The notes under the pieces: model-generated
The model's input: only the letters and a program-made list of their open reading frames with translations
What the model was told of the DNA's origin: nothing
Database searches by the model: none
Shown here: in pieces, positions 44,318 to 53,768 of the stretch
Position numbering within the stretch: the stretch's first letter is position 1
Layout: each line of letters opens with the position of its first letter
Translations under genes and position numbers: made by a program
Source: Sphingobacteriales bacterium
Lineage (GTDB): Bacteria; Bacteroidota; Bacteroidia; Chitinophagales; UBA2359
NCBI GenBank assembly: GCA_016718845.1
Contig: JADKCK010000020.1
Span: forward strand, 1 to 64,000
Length of the DNA: 64,000 bases
Direction: 5' to 3'

Positions 44318-46755
44318 CCAGCGGGGCTGCCTTTTATGCCAACGGGCGCAACAATACCTACGCCCATTTTGATAAAAACGAAGGCTGGGCAAGTAGCGAT
44401 ATTTTGGGCAACAGCAATCAAAGTTTTATTGTTGCTACACCTTGGGTGGCTACTATTGCGCCACTTAACGCCACAGTAAATATAAAAACCATTGGCAGAA
44501 CCAACGATTTAAGCATTGATACCGACCACCACGTGACCATATCGGTAGGGGCTACGCAATATGGCAATGCCACCTACGAGGGTTACAACAGCCAAGTATT
44601 TAACTTTGATATGCCTTTAAGCGCATTAGGCAGCATACAAACACCGTTTACTATAGCATCGGTGCAAGATTTGGCAAGTACCGACAACAACGCTTTGGCT
44701 TATATTAAGCTAAGGTATCCGCGTTTGTTTAATTTTGGCAATCAACGCTCGTTTTTATTTTCGCTGCCCAACGATACCGAAAAATACCTAGAAATAGAGA
44801 ATTTTAATGGCGAAACCACACCTGTTTTGTACGATTTAACCAACCTTTTGCGCCTTTTGCCCGTGCAAATAGGTAGCAAATGGGCTATAAAATTACCACC
44901 CGGTTTGGTTGATGAAGCCAATAGGCAGTTGTTTTTAAGCAACAGCACCTCGCCTTTGGCAGTTACTACCGTTACCAATTTACAACACACCCAGTTTGTT
45001 GACTACACACAGCCATCTAACCAAGGTAATTACGTAATTGTAACGCATAGTAGCTTGTTAGATGCAGCCAATCAATATGCCACTTACAGGGCATCTAATG
45101 TTGGCGGTAGTTTTTCTGTAAAAGTAATTGATATTGACGAACTGTACGATCAATTTGCGTATGGCATTGCCAAACACCCCTTAGCCATACGCCATTTTAC
45201 CAATCTTGCCCGCGATAGTTGGGGTATTAGCCCCGAATATATGCTGTTGTTGGGGGCAGCCAGGGTGTACGCTGAATTTGGTATTTTTGATAACTACAAC
45301 CGTTGTTTGGTGCCTACGTATGGCAGCCCACCGTCTGATGTGTTGTTGGCAGCCCGCAGTGCCTATACCGATGTGCCACAATTAGCCATAGGGCGCATAC
45401 CCGCTACTACGCCCACCGAAGTACTAAGTTATCTAAGCAAAATACAACAATACGAGGCAACCCGAGATGATTTTGGCTGCGACCAAGCTAATTTTTGGCG
45501 AAAAAATATGGTACTTATTGCACAAGAGGCAAACGCTGCCGAGTTAAGCACCGACTCTATCTACCTAAATACCTACAAAAACATATTACAAGGTAATGGC
45601 TTTGGCTTGCACACACAAGCACAATATAGTTTGTTAGGTAGCAACCAAACGGCTACTAATCTAAATCAAAACCTAAGCGACGGAACCAATATTTTGCTTT
45701 ATACAGGCAACAGCAATGCGGGCTATTGGCAATTTAACGTGGGGCAACCCAACAGTTATAACAACACCAACGGGCGGTATCCGTTTATTGTATCTAATGC
45801 TGGTTTTACGGGCAACATACACAATAGCAACCCCACAATGGCAAACGATTATGTGCTAGCCCCCGAGCGCGGAGCTATTGGCTTTGCCGACAACAGCAAC
45901 GCCCGCGCACCCGAAGCCAACGCCCAATATACCCAACAATGGCTACAAAACCTAAGCAGCACCAACTACTTACAAGGCATCGGAAGCACTTTTACCACCA
46001 CCGCTCAAAACCTATTTAACCCCAACCCCACCACCGACGCCGAGCGTTTGCTTAAACTAACCTGCCAAACCTATACACTTGCCGCCGACCCAGGACTAAA
46101 CATAACACCGCGCCTAAAACCCGAGTATGTGATAGATGCCAACAGCGCCACATTTTATAATCCCGAAACAAGCTACCCTATTCTTAGCAACCCACCTTAT
46201 ATATCGGCAATAATGCCCAATTTCGAGGCTCGTTTGGTGGTGCTAAACATGGGTAAAGCCCTTACCGACTCGGTAAATATACGGGTAAGCCGCTTAAAAC
46301 AAGATCTTAGTTTGGTAGATGTTGTTAGCCAACGCATTGCCACGCCGTATTATGCCGATACCGTTTCGGTGATTATCCCCAACAATTTACCCGACGAAGA
46401 TGGCGGCACAACACTCTACTTTTTTGTTGATGCCAATACCGAAATAACCGAAAGTTGCGAGGGCAACAATGTGTACAGCAAAGTTTTTGAAATGTATTTG
46501 TACAATAGTATAGAAAACATCAACCAAGTACCGCTAAACATTTACCCAAACCCCACCAATGGTTTGCTACACATTAGTGCCCAACAATTAGACCCAGCCA
46601 ACAACCAATTTTTGTTGTTTGATGCAACGGGTAAACTGATGCTGCAACAAACATTAAACCAAACAAACAATACTGTTTCGGTGGCACACCTGCCAAGCGG
46701 CATGTATTGGTGTAGGTTAAATAACAAGGTAGCCAAGTTAGTAATTGTACAATAA
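44281..46755 (+). CDS. PorU2/C25-like protein, main part with T9SS type A sorting domain
   Basis: Continues the N-terminal part in the next frame. A C25 (gingipain-type) domain is recognisable from LPLAIRHFTNLARDSWG-like text through DYVLAPERGAIGFADNSN. The active-site positions are changed: the family GH of the YxGHS motif is GN here (YTGNSNAG; Asn codon at 45709-45711), and the NGCxxGN cysteine is Gly (SNAGFTGN; codon at 45802-45804). It is therefore probably a non-catalytic homologue. A C-terminal T9SS domain follows (LNIYPNPTNGLLHIS ... LPSGMYWCRL). It may act as a surface scaffold or adhesin. Confidence 0.87.
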   Translation: MHQINQTYSNVLTSGAAFYANGRNNTYAHFDKNEGWASSDILGNSNQSFIVATPWVATIAPLNATVNIKTIGRTNDLSIDTDHHVTISVGATQYGNATYEGYNSQVFNFDMPLSALGSIQTPFTIASVQDLASTDNNALAYIKLRYPRLFNFGNQRSFLFSLPNDTEKYLEIENFNGETTPVLYDLTNLLRLLPVQIGSKWAIKLPPGLVDEANRQLFLSNSTSPLAVTTVTNLQHTQFVDYTQPSNQGNYVIVTHSSLLDAANQYATYRASNVGGSFSVKVIDIDELYDQFAYGIAKHPLAIRHFTNLARDSWGISPEYMLLLGAARVYAEFGIFDNYNRCLVPTYGSPPSDVLLAARSAYTDVPQLAIGRIPATTPTEVLSYLSKIQQYEATRDDFGCDQANFWRKNMVLIAQEANAAELSTDSIYLNTYKNILQGNGFGLHTQAQYSLLGSNQTATNLNQNLSDGTNILLYTGNSNAGYWQFNVGQPNSYNNTNGRYPFIVSNAGFTGNIHNSNPTMANDYVLAPERGAIGFADNSNARAPEANAQYTQQWLQNLSSTNYLQGIGSTFTTTAQNLFNPNPTTDAERLLKLTCQTYTLAADPGLNITPRLKPEYVIDANSATFYNPETSYPILSNPPYISAIMPNFEARLVVLNMGKALTDSVNIRVSRLKQDLSLVDVVSQRIATPYYADTVSVIIPNNLPDEDGGTTLYFFVDANTEITESCEGNNVYSKVFEMYLYNSIENINQVPLNIYPNPTNGLLHISAQQLDPANNQFLLFDATGKLMLQQTLNQTNNTVSVAHLPSGMYWCRLNNKVAKLVIVQ

Positions 46756-46856
46756 ATTTGTTGCTGTAAAAACCTCAATTATCCGCAATTAATAGAGATG
46801 CAACTATTTTACAAGATAAATCGACAAGTAGCAGATTAATTTCCCTCCTCTCTCCC

Positions 46857-46910
46857 AAAAAAAACACTCCCTTTCTTTGTACTTATGAACAAAGAAAGGG
46901 AGTGTTTTTT
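46857..46910. terminator. Bidirectional terminator between convergent genes
   Basis: Arms ACACTCCCTTTCTTTGT and ACAAAGAAAGGGAGTGT with an 8-nt loop are flanked by A8 and T6. It lies between the ends of the PorU2-like gene (plus) and the hsp20 gene (minus). Confidence 0.85.
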
Positions 46911-46959
46911 AATTAGCTTGACCAAAAGCCAATTTACCGTCAAAAGCAAAACGTCGGGT

Positions 46960-47394
46960 TTAGTTTACCGAAATACTCACTTTAACAGGCTCTACCTCGG
47001 CTGGTTTTAGCTTGGGTAGGGCTACGTACAAAATGCCATTTTCGTATCGAGCCGCAATATTTTGCGTATCAACCACATTTTTAGGCACCTCGAAACTGCG
47101 TTTAAAGTTACCAATAGCAAACTCTTGGCGGCGGTAGTTAGGCTTTGTTTCTTGGGTTGCAGCAGGTTTTTCGGCACTAATAGTCAGCAACAATTTATCA
47201 AACGATACATTGATTTGCTCTTTCTCAAAACCCGGCAAAGCCACTTCAAGGTCAAAGCTATCTACACCCTCGGCAATATTTACAGCAGTAACACCCTTGT
47301 TGTTGTTGCCACAATTTGCCTGCGTAGCCCATGCCTGATTAGGAAAACCAAACATCCACGCTTTGTCATACGGATTAAATGCTGTTGTTTTCAT
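46960..47394 (-). CDS. Small heat-shock protein, Hsp20 family
   Basis: A 144-residue alpha-crystallin-type chaperone that holds unfolding proteins. The alpha-crystallin domain runs from DSFDLEVALPGFEKEQINVSF to NGILYVALPK, and the C-terminal SISV can serve as the I-x-I/V oligomerisation motif. The N-terminus is Asn/Ala-rich and short. It is a single gene with a shared terminator downstream. Spacing to the divergent gdh gene is about 360 bp. Confidence 0.92.
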   Translation of the reverse strand: MKTTAFNPYDKAWMFGFPNQAWATQANCGNNNKGVTAVNIAEGVDSFDLEVALPGFEKEQINVSFDKLLLTISAEKPAATQETKPNYRRQEFAIGNFKRSFEVPKNVVDTQNIAARYENGILYVALPKLKPAEVEPVKVSISVN

Positions 47395-47675
47395 AAGATA
47401 ATTCTTTTTTTATTTTTTTGATTGTTAATTTTGATAAAATAAAATAGTTTGCACGCAGTTATTACTAACTAAATACAAACACACCATACAATAGTCAAAT
47501 GCTATGCCAAGGCTTTTTTTGCGGCTATAAGCTACATTTTGACATAAACAAATGCCAAAATATCAATCAAAAACAATATTTACTGACATTTTGTCAAAAA
47601 AAACAATTACCCCTCTATCAAAACCACCTTATAATTGCCTAATAACCAAAATAGCGAAAATTCGCTATCTTTTTG

Positions 47676-47706
47676 TTGCTTGCTCGCAAAAAAAGGCTTA
47701 CCTTTG
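47676..47706 (+). promoter_or_regulatory. Promoter of the glutamate dehydrogenase gene
   Basis: TTG (47676-47678), 20 bp, TACCTTTG (47699-47706), a consensus Bacteroidota promoter 50 bp upstream of the ATG at 47757. Confidence 0.75.
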
Positions 47707-47756
47707 CGTCCAAATATCTGCGAACAAAAAATAGTTCAACATATCAAATTTCTCTT

Positions 47757-49184
47757 ATGTCTTCAAATAATTCTGGCTTTAGTTTTTACGAAAGCGTAGA
47801 GCGTATTTTCGATAAAGCAGCAGCTATCACCAAACACCCTGCAGGTTTGTTGAAACAAATACGCGTATGTAATAGCGTATACAAAATGCACTTTCCGGTA
47901 AAAATAGACGGCGAAGTGCAAGTAATCGAGGCTTACCGCGTGCAGCACAGCCACCACAAAACACCTTGTAAGGGCGGTATCCGCTACAGCAGCGCCGTTG
48001 ACCAAGACGAAGTAATGGCACTAGCATCGTTGATGACCTACAAATGCGCCATCATGGATGTGCCTTTTGGCGGTGCAAAAGGCGGTATCAAAATTAGCCC
48101 GCGCGATTATACGCCCGACCAACTCGAACGCATTACACGCCGTTATGCTACCGAGTTAATCAAGAAAAATTTTATCGGGCCAGCCGTTGATGTACCAGCA
48201 CCCGACTACGGAACAGGCCCCCGCGAAATGGCTTGGATACTAGACACCTACGTAACCTTTAACCCGCAAAACATTGATGCGGCAGGCTGCGTAACAGGTA
48301 AGCCCATTACCCAAGGTGGTGTACGCGGTCGTACAGAAGCCACTGGCCGTGGCGTGTTTTTTGGCACACGCGAGTTTTGTAACAACGCCGACGACATGAA
48401 AGCACTAGGCTTAACACCAGGCATTGCAGGCAAAACCGTAGTAGTGCAAGGCTTAGGCAATGTAGGCTATCATGCCGCTTACTTTTTTCAACAAGGCGGA
48501 GCTAAAATTATTGGCTTAGCCGAATACGAAGGCGCTATCTACGACCCAACAGGCAAAGGCTTTGATGTAGACGATGTAGTACGCCACCGAAAAGAAACAG
48601 GCAGCATACTCAACTACCCCGGAGCTACCAACATCGTTAAAAGTTCCGACGCCCTTGAACTAGAATGCGACATCCTTATCCCCGCAGCCCTCGAACGCGT
48701 AATTCATGCCGAAAACGCCCCACGCGTAAAAGCAAAAATTATTGCCGAAGCCGCCAACGGACCATTAACCCCCGAAGCCGACGACATATTTAACGAAAAA
48801 GGCATTATTGTTATCCCCGATGTGTACCTCAACGCAGGCGGTGTAACCGTATCTTATTTCGAATGGATTAAAAATCTATCACACATACGCTTTGGTCGTA
48901 TGGACAAACGCTACCACGAGTACTCGTATCGCAACATGATTGAAACCGTCGAAAAAATGACCGGCAAAAACCTTAGCGAACGCGAAATTGCCATGCTAAC
49001 ACGTGGCGCCGACGAAGAAGATATCGTTAACTCGGGTTTAGAAGAATCAATGGTATCTGCCTTTGTAGGTATCCACGAAACATGGAAAAAACACGAGCAA
49101 TGTAAAGACCTTCGTACAGCCGCCTTTATTGTTGCCATCGAAAAAGTAGCCACAGCTTACCTCGAATTAGGTATTTTCCCCTAA
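47757..49184 (+). CDS. Glu/Leu/Phe/Val dehydrogenase, probable glutamate dehydrogenase
   Basis: The start is placed at the ATG at 47757 (MSSNNSGFSFYESVERIF); the open frame upstream of it covers the promoter. The 475-residue enzyme interconverts glutamate and 2-oxoglutarate plus ammonium. Family motifs: HKTPCKGGIRYS, the catalytic-lysine region DVPFGGAKGGI, DVPAPDYGTGPREMAW, and the Rossmann TVVVQGLGNVGYHAAYFF. The active-site lysines and aspartate are present. Cofactor preference cannot be read from the sequence. With glnN 2.2 kb downstream it forms a nitrogen-assimilation neighbourhood, interrupted by a group II intron. Confidence 0.93.
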   Translation: MSSNNSGFSFYESVERIFDKAAAITKHPAGLLKQIRVCNSVYKMHFPVKIDGEVQVIEAYRVQHSHHKTPCKGGIRYSSAVDQDEVMALASLMTYKCAIMDVPFGGAKGGIKISPRDYTPDQLERITRRYATELIKKNFIGPAVDVPAPDYGTGPREMAWILDTYVTFNPQNIDAAGCVTGKPITQGGVRGRTEATGRGVFFGTREFCNNADDMKALGLTPGIAGKTVVVQGLGNVGYHAAYFFQQGGAKIIGLAEYEGAIYDPTGKGFDVDDVVRHRKETGSILNYPGATNIVKSSDALELECDILIPAALERVIHAENAPRVKAKIIAEAANGPLTPEADDIFNEKGIIVIPDVYLNAGGVTVSYFEWIKNLSHIRFGRMDKRYHEYSYRNMIETVEKMTGKNLSEREIAMLTRGADEEDIVNSGLEESMVSAFVGIHETWKKHEQCKDLRTAAFIVAIEKVATAYLELGIFP

Positions 49185-49220
49185 TCTTACCCTACAATAA
49201 AAAAAAATTTATTGTATAAC

Positions 49221-49261
49221 AACAGCCCCCTACTATCGTCATCGAAAGGTAGGGGGCTGTT
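49221..49261 (+). terminator. Hairpin after glutamate dehydrogenase
   Basis: Perfect 13-bp arms AACAGCCCCCTAC and GTAGGGGGCTGTT around a 15-nt loop lie 37 bp past the gdh stop. No long T-tract follows, so efficiency is uncertain. Confidence 0.65.
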
Positions 49262-49428
49262 ATTACCTTCATACTTCGATACCAATATAAACAAAAATAA
49301 AATTTACTTTAACTTTAAAGCCTCCCATTTATCTAACAGCTTGCGCTTTTGCCCCGCTTGACGCGGTAAAGGTTTTTTTGGGGGTGATGATTGGCACTCC
49401 CTAATTTGATAAGTAGGTGGCACCCCCA

Positions 49429-50062
49429 GTGTGTCTTGAAGTTTTAGACTAGTTCTAAAACATGCTGTATTTCTGATGAAGAGGCAATTCCTGTAAGAAT
49501 TGTGGTTCTTCGGTTAGGACTGAAACTAAGCAGACTAACCAAACTGTTATGGTGGTGCTTACCTTTCAAGGGTTGGTACTGAGCGACCATAGCGGTATGA
49601 ATGTAAGAGTTGAACGGAAGTGAATCGCTGGTGAAAGTATCAGCCACTAAACCCTGTCAAAAGCAATTTCTTGGGGAGATTGTGATGATTATTGAAGCTG
49701 AACTTAGTTGCTGTTAATAGGATAGGCGGTATATAGGCGGCAAGACTTACATTTAGGCAGAATACGGAACAAGAGAACCTAAGTTGAGGTGCTAAGAGAA
49801 CGGCACAAGTAAAAGAACTTACAAGGCTTATTATCAATACTCAACATTAGGGGCGGATGCACCCGTAGTAGCGTTGAAGTGCTGTAATGGCAATGGAGCA
49901 AGGGGTGCAGTCGGTTAGTTTTAACATAACAAAAAACCTTCGGGAAAGAAGTATTATGGAGAAACAAAGTGTATTTAAGCATTAACCGACAAGAGCCGTA
50001 TGAAGCGAGAGTTTCAAGTACGGTTCTGTGAGAGGGTAGGCAGCAATGCCCGCTCTACTTGA
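49429..50062 (+). mobile_element. ORF-less group II intron
   Basis: A complete-looking ribozyme of about 630 nt without an intron-encoded protein. The 5' end GTGTGTC at 49429 is of the GUGYG type. Domain I sequence follows, with an EBS1 candidate TTGGGGAG at 49671-49678 that can pair with CCCCA just upstream of the 5' junction. GGATGCACCCGTAGTAGCG and AAGGGGTGCAGTCGG (49854-49920) match the usual pre-domain-IV text. Domain V at 49993-50026 and domain VI follow. Domain IV is a short stub where the reverse transcriptase would be. Mobility would need a maturase in trans. The 3' end is placed to within a few bases. Confidence 0.85.
49993..50059 (+). ncRNA. Group II intron domains V and VI
   Basis: Domain V (49993-50026) has lower arms GAGCCGTA/TACGGTTC with the catalytic AGC triad, a two-base AG bulge, an upper helix TGAAGC/GTTTCA and a GAGA (GNRA) tetraloop. 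Domain VI follows (AGAGGGTAGGC ... GCCCGCTCT) with candidate branch adenosine near the 3' end. These are the diagnostic parts of the intron. Confidence 0.9.
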
Positions 50063-50238
50063 CAAGCAATTAAGCGCCCCATCAAACTAAATACAAACAC
50101 TAAAAATACAAAAAAATAATAACACTGGAAATATTTACTGTAAAAAACTTATTCCTACCCTATTTACATAATTCATAATCAATAATTCATAATCAATAAT
50201 CAAGCCCCCTTCTCCATCAACCATTAAAAAAATAACTT

Positions 50239-50952
50239 TTGAACGGTAAACTTTACCTTATCCCTAATGTACTAAACAGCGAAACGGTCGAAACCATTCC
50301 TGCCTACATTACCGATATTATTGCCCACATTGATGTATTTATTGTCGAGTCGTTAAAAAATGCTCGTCGTCATTTAGTAAAAATTGGCGTAAAAAATAAC
50401 GGACGCACCGTTGACCAACTCACTTTTTTTGAGTTAGACAAACACGCCAAAGAAGGCACCCTTACCCATTATTTACAAGCCGCCTTAGAAGGCAAAAATA
50501 TTGGCTTATTATCCGATGCCGGCTGCCCTGCCGTTGCCGACCCCGGCAGCTCTTTGGTAGCAGCCGCACACCGCAAAGGCATCGAGGTAGTACCTTTGGT
50601 AGGTCCATCGTCTATCATATTAGCCCTAATGGGTTCGGGCATGAGCGGGCAATCGTTTGCTTTTGTGGGCTACTTGCCCATCGACTCGGCACCGCGCAAA
50701 CAGCGCCTCACCGAACTAGAAAAACGCGCCCAACGCGAAAACCAAACACAGCTATTTATAGAAACACCCTATCGCAATCAACAAATTTTAGCCGACATTT
50801 TAGCCGCCTGCCAACCCGCTATGCGCCTTTGCATTGCCACCGATATTACCCTGCCCACCCAATCAATACAAACACGTAGCATAGAGCAGTGGCGCAAAAA
50901 CCCACCAACCGACCTGCACAAACGCCCCGTAGTGTTTGCACTGGGTAAGTAA
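50239..50952 (+). CDS. RsmI-like SAM-dependent methyltransferase
   Basis: A 237-residue tetrapyrrole-methylase-fold protein of the RsmI family, which 2'-O-methylates C1402 of 16S rRNA. A TTG codon at 50239 starts NGKLYLIPNVL. Family motifs are VESLKNARRHLVKIG, GLLSDAGCPAVADPGSSLV, LVGPSSIILALMGSGMSG and FVGYLP. It is shorter than the 280-residue canonical RsmI and belongs to the Bacteroidota paralogue type, so the exact rRNA target is not certain. TAATCAATAATTCATAATC repeats lie just upstream. Confidence 0.85.
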   Translation: MNGKLYLIPNVLNSETVETIPAYITDIIAHIDVFIVESLKNARRHLVKIGVKNNGRTVDQLTFFELDKHAKEGTLTHYLQAALEGKNIGLLSDAGCPAVADPGSSLVAAAHRKGIEVVPLVGPSSIILALMGSGMSGQSFAFVGYLPIDSAPRKQRLTELEKRAQRENQTQLFIETPYRNQQILADILAACQPAMRLCIATDITLPTQSIQTRSIEQWRKNPPTDLHKRPVVFALGK

Positions 50953-50975
50953 TATTTTTATACGCATTGATAAAC

Positions 50976-51017
50976 AAACGCCCTTTTTTTGGTTTTATCC
51001 AAAAAAAGGGCGTTTTT
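50976..51017 (+). terminator. Terminator after the RsmI-like gene
   Basis: Arms AAACGCCCTTTTTTTGG and CCAAAAAAAGGGCGTTT around a short TTTTAT loop, followed by TTATA, 23 bp past the stop. The remaining gap to 51437 is AT-rich, with TACCTTTG at 51334-51341 as a possible -7 box for glnN (no TTG at the normal distance) and TTTACCATTTATAATTTAC just before the glnN start. Confidence 0.75.
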
Positions 51018-51437
51018 ATACATATAAAATCCATAAAAAAATTACACAATCTCATTTACTCCTATCATGTAGTTGGTTTCAATAATTGGGCATTTTGCAC
51101 CTAATTTTCGGTCAGGTATTATAAAAATTGACGTTAAGAAATATCCTAATTAGATTTTAAAACGGCATATTTTTGAGCAATAAAGTCATTTTATTTTAAA
51201 AAAAATCTAACAAATAAACACCAAACACCCTATTTTTTAAGGCTTTTAGCTCAAAAAAAACACTTTTTTTGCTTTTTTTGTCAAAAAATGAGGTATTTTT
51301 ACAGAAAAAGTAGACTTTTTTAAAAAATGGCTTTACCTTTGCACCACAATTAATGGCATAACCTATCCGGATGCTGAAAAGCACTTGGGGTTAATTTTAA
51401 TAATTATTTACCATTTATAATTTACAATTCAAAAAAC

Positions 51438-53627
51438 ATGAGTCGTTTTCAAGCCGTTGAGCAAGCCAATTCGCGCCCAAGTATCGATGTAAAATTACCA
51501 TCAAACAAAATCTCTGATTATTTTGCTACCAGCGTTTTTACCACCGATGCCATGCGTCAGTACATCTCGAAAGAGGCATACGATAGCGTATTATTGTCTA
51601 TCCAAACAGGGCAAAAAATTGACCGCAAAATAGCCGACCAAGTAGCAGGAGCCATGAAAGCATGGGCTGCCGAGCGTGGAGCAACCTCTTATTCGCACTG
51701 GTTTCAGCCACTAACGGGTGCTACCGCCGAAAAACACGACACCTTTTTTACCCTATCAGGTGGCAAAGCCATTGAAACATTTGGTGCCGATGCCCTTGTA
51801 CAACAAGAACCCGATGCGTCGAGTTTTCCGTCGGGTGGTTTGCGCGTTACCTTCGAGGCACGCGGCTATACTGCCTGGGACCCTTCGTCGCCCGCTTTTA
51901 TTATGTCGGTAGGTAGCTCGGGTAAAACATTGTGTATCCCTACTATATTTGTATCTTATACCGGCGACTCGCTCGATTATAAAGCTCCTTTGCTAAAATC
52001 TTTACACTTATTAGAAACAGCCGCCGTGCCTGTTTGTAACTATTTTGACCGCAACGTAACCAAAGTAGTAGCTACTTTGGGCTGGGAACAAGAATATTTT
52101 TTGGTAGATGAAGCACTATTTTTGGCTCGCCCCGACTTGGTAGCCACTGGGCGTACCGTTTTGGGTGCCGCTGCTGCCAAAGGGCAACAACTCGAAGACC
52201 ATTACTTTGGCTCAATACCCGAGCGTGTATATGCGTTTATGTTAGATATGGAAGTAGAATCACACAAATTGGGCATTCCTATCCGCACGCGCCACAACGA
52301 AGTTGCCCCCGGACAATACGAATGTGCGCCTATTTTTGAAGAAGCCAACCTTGCCGTTGACCAAAACCAATTGTTGATGGATTTAATGGACCGCATTGCC
52401 AAACGCCACCGTTTGCGCGTTTTGTTGCACGAAAAACCTTTTGCGGGCATCAATGGCTCGGGTAAGCACAACAACTGGTCGTTGGGCACCGATACAGGCA
52501 AAAATCTTTTGTCGCCGGGCAAAACACCTAAAAATAACTTGCAGTTTCTTACCTTTTTTATCAATACCATAAAAGCTGTTAGCACCCACGACAATTTGCT
52601 GCGTGCCGCTATCGCATCGGCAGGCAACGACCACCGTTTGGGTGCCAACGAAGCACCACCAGCTATTATATCGGTATTTATTGGTACTACCCTTGCCCGA
52701 ATTTTAGAAGAATTAGAGCAAAAAGTAAAATCGGGTAAGATGGACGAAAACGAAAAAGCCGAGCTAAAACTAGACATACACAACAAAATACCCGATTTGT
52801 TGATGGATAATACCGACCGAAACCGCACCTCGCCTTTTGCTTTTACGGGCAACAAATTCGAGATTCGCGCCGTAGGTTCGTCGGCAAACTGTGCTTTACC
52901 CATGACCATACTCAACACCATTGTGGCACAACAGTTGGTTGATTTTAGAACCGAAACCGAAAAACTAATTAAAGACGGAGAAAGTAAAGATGGTGCTATT
53001 TTACGCGTTTTGCGTCGTTACATCACCGAATCGAAAAGTATTTTGTTTGAAGGCGATAATTATAGCCAAGAATGGGCAGACGAAGCCGCCCGCCGAGGTT
53101 TGGCTAACGTAAAAACAACGCCGCCTGCTTTGGATTTCTTTATCACCGAATCTGCCAAAAAAGTATTAGTAGGCAACAACATTTACACCGACCGCGAGTT
53201 AGATGCCCGCTACGAAGTTGCCCTCGAAATTTACAAACGTAAGGTAGAAATTGAGGCACTAACAATGGCAGATATGGTAATTACTCAAGTTATTCCATCG
53301 GGTATGCGTTATCAAGCCGACCTAATTAGCAACCTAAAAGGTTTGCACGATTTGGGCATCAAGAAAAAAGCACTTACTGCTCAAACCGAGCTACTTGAGG
53401 AGGTGACTGAGCTTATCAATACGCTAAAAGCCGAAGCCGATTCGATGTTGTTAGCCATCGAAAAAGCCAACAAACACCATCATGCCCGCGAAATTGCCTC
53501 TGCTTTTTGCGATACCGTAAAGCCTTATTTCGATACTATCCGCGCGGCATCTGACCGCTTAGAGCAAATCATTGACGATAGATATTGGGCATTGCCTAAA
53601 TATAGAGAGTTGTTGTTTATTAAATAA
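51438..53627 (+). CDS. glnN: Glutamine synthetase type III
   Basis: A 729-residue glutamine synthetase of the large GSIII class typical of Bacteroidota; it makes glutamine from glutamate, ammonium and ATP in the cytosol. The N-terminal GSIII domain is followed by the catalytic barrel with TLGWEQEYFLVDEALF (metal glutamates), NEVAPGQYECAPIFEE, GSGKHNNWSLG (substrate/ATP region) and DRNRTSPFAFTGNKFEIRAVGS (glutamate-binding arginine and metal ligand). The C-terminal helical domain ends in DRYWALPKYRELLF. Full length, no oddities. Confidence 0.95.
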   Translation: MSRFQAVEQANSRPSIDVKLPSNKISDYFATSVFTTDAMRQYISKEAYDSVLLSIQTGQKIDRKIADQVAGAMKAWAAERGATSYSHWFQPLTGATAEKHDTFFTLSGGKAIETFGADALVQQEPDASSFPSGGLRVTFEARGYTAWDPSSPAFIMSVGSSGKTLCIPTIFVSYTGDSLDYKAPLLKSLHLLETAAVPVCNYFDRNVTKVVATLGWEQEYFLVDEALFLARPDLVATGRTVLGAAAAKGQQLEDHYFGSIPERVYAFMLDMEVESHKLGIPIRTRHNEVAPGQYECAPIFEEANLAVDQNQLLMDLMDRIAKRHRLRVLLHEKPFAGINGSGKHNNWSLGTDTGKNLLSPGKTPKNNLQFLTFFINTIKAVSTHDNLLRAAIASAGNDHRLGANEAPPAIISVFIGTTLARILEELEQKVKSGKMDENEKAELKLDIHNKIPDLLMDNTDRNRTSPFAFTGNKFEIRAVGSSANCALPMTILNTIVAQQLVDFRTETEKLIKDGESKDGAILRVLRRYITESKSILFEGDNYSQEWADEAARRGLANVKTTPPALDFFITESAKKVLVGNNIYTDRELDARYEVALEIYKRKVEIEALTMADMVITQVIPSGMRYQADLISNLKGLHDLGIKKKALTAQTELLEEVTELINTLKAEADSMLLAIEKANKHHHAREIASAFCDTVKPYFDTIRAASDRLEQIIDDRYWALPKYRELLFIK

Positions 53628-53642
53628 TCAGCCAAAACCACA

Positions 53643-53695
53643 TAATAAAAACCCTGCCTTTTTCTTTTACCAAGAAAAAAGCAGGGTTTTTGTTA
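53643..53695 (+). terminator. Terminator after glnN, duplicate copy 1
   Basis: Arms AAAACCCTGC...TTTTTCTT and AAGAAAAA...GCAGGGTTTTT form a strong hairpin 16 bp past the glnN stop. The 53-bp segment is exactly repeated at 54094-54146. Confidence 0.85.
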
Positions 53696-53711
53696 TCAAT
53701 TCAACAAAAAA

Positions 53712-53743
53712 TTTGGAAATACTAGGCATTTTATGTACCTTTG
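53712..53743 (+). promoter_or_regulatory. Promoter of the antitoxin-like gene
   Basis: TTTG (53712-53715), 20 bp, TACCTTTG (53736-53743), an exact Bacteroidota promoter 25 bp upstream of the ATG at 53769. Confidence 0.8.
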
Positions 53744-53768
53744 TGTTAGTTAAACAAAACAATAATCT

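Noticed and set aside
49304..49428. Minus-strand C-terminal protein tail (PLPRQAGQKRKLLDKWEALK) interrupted by the intron
   Set aside because: The frame reads plausibly, but it does not continue convincingly beyond the intron and no family was recognised, so it was not listed as a gene.
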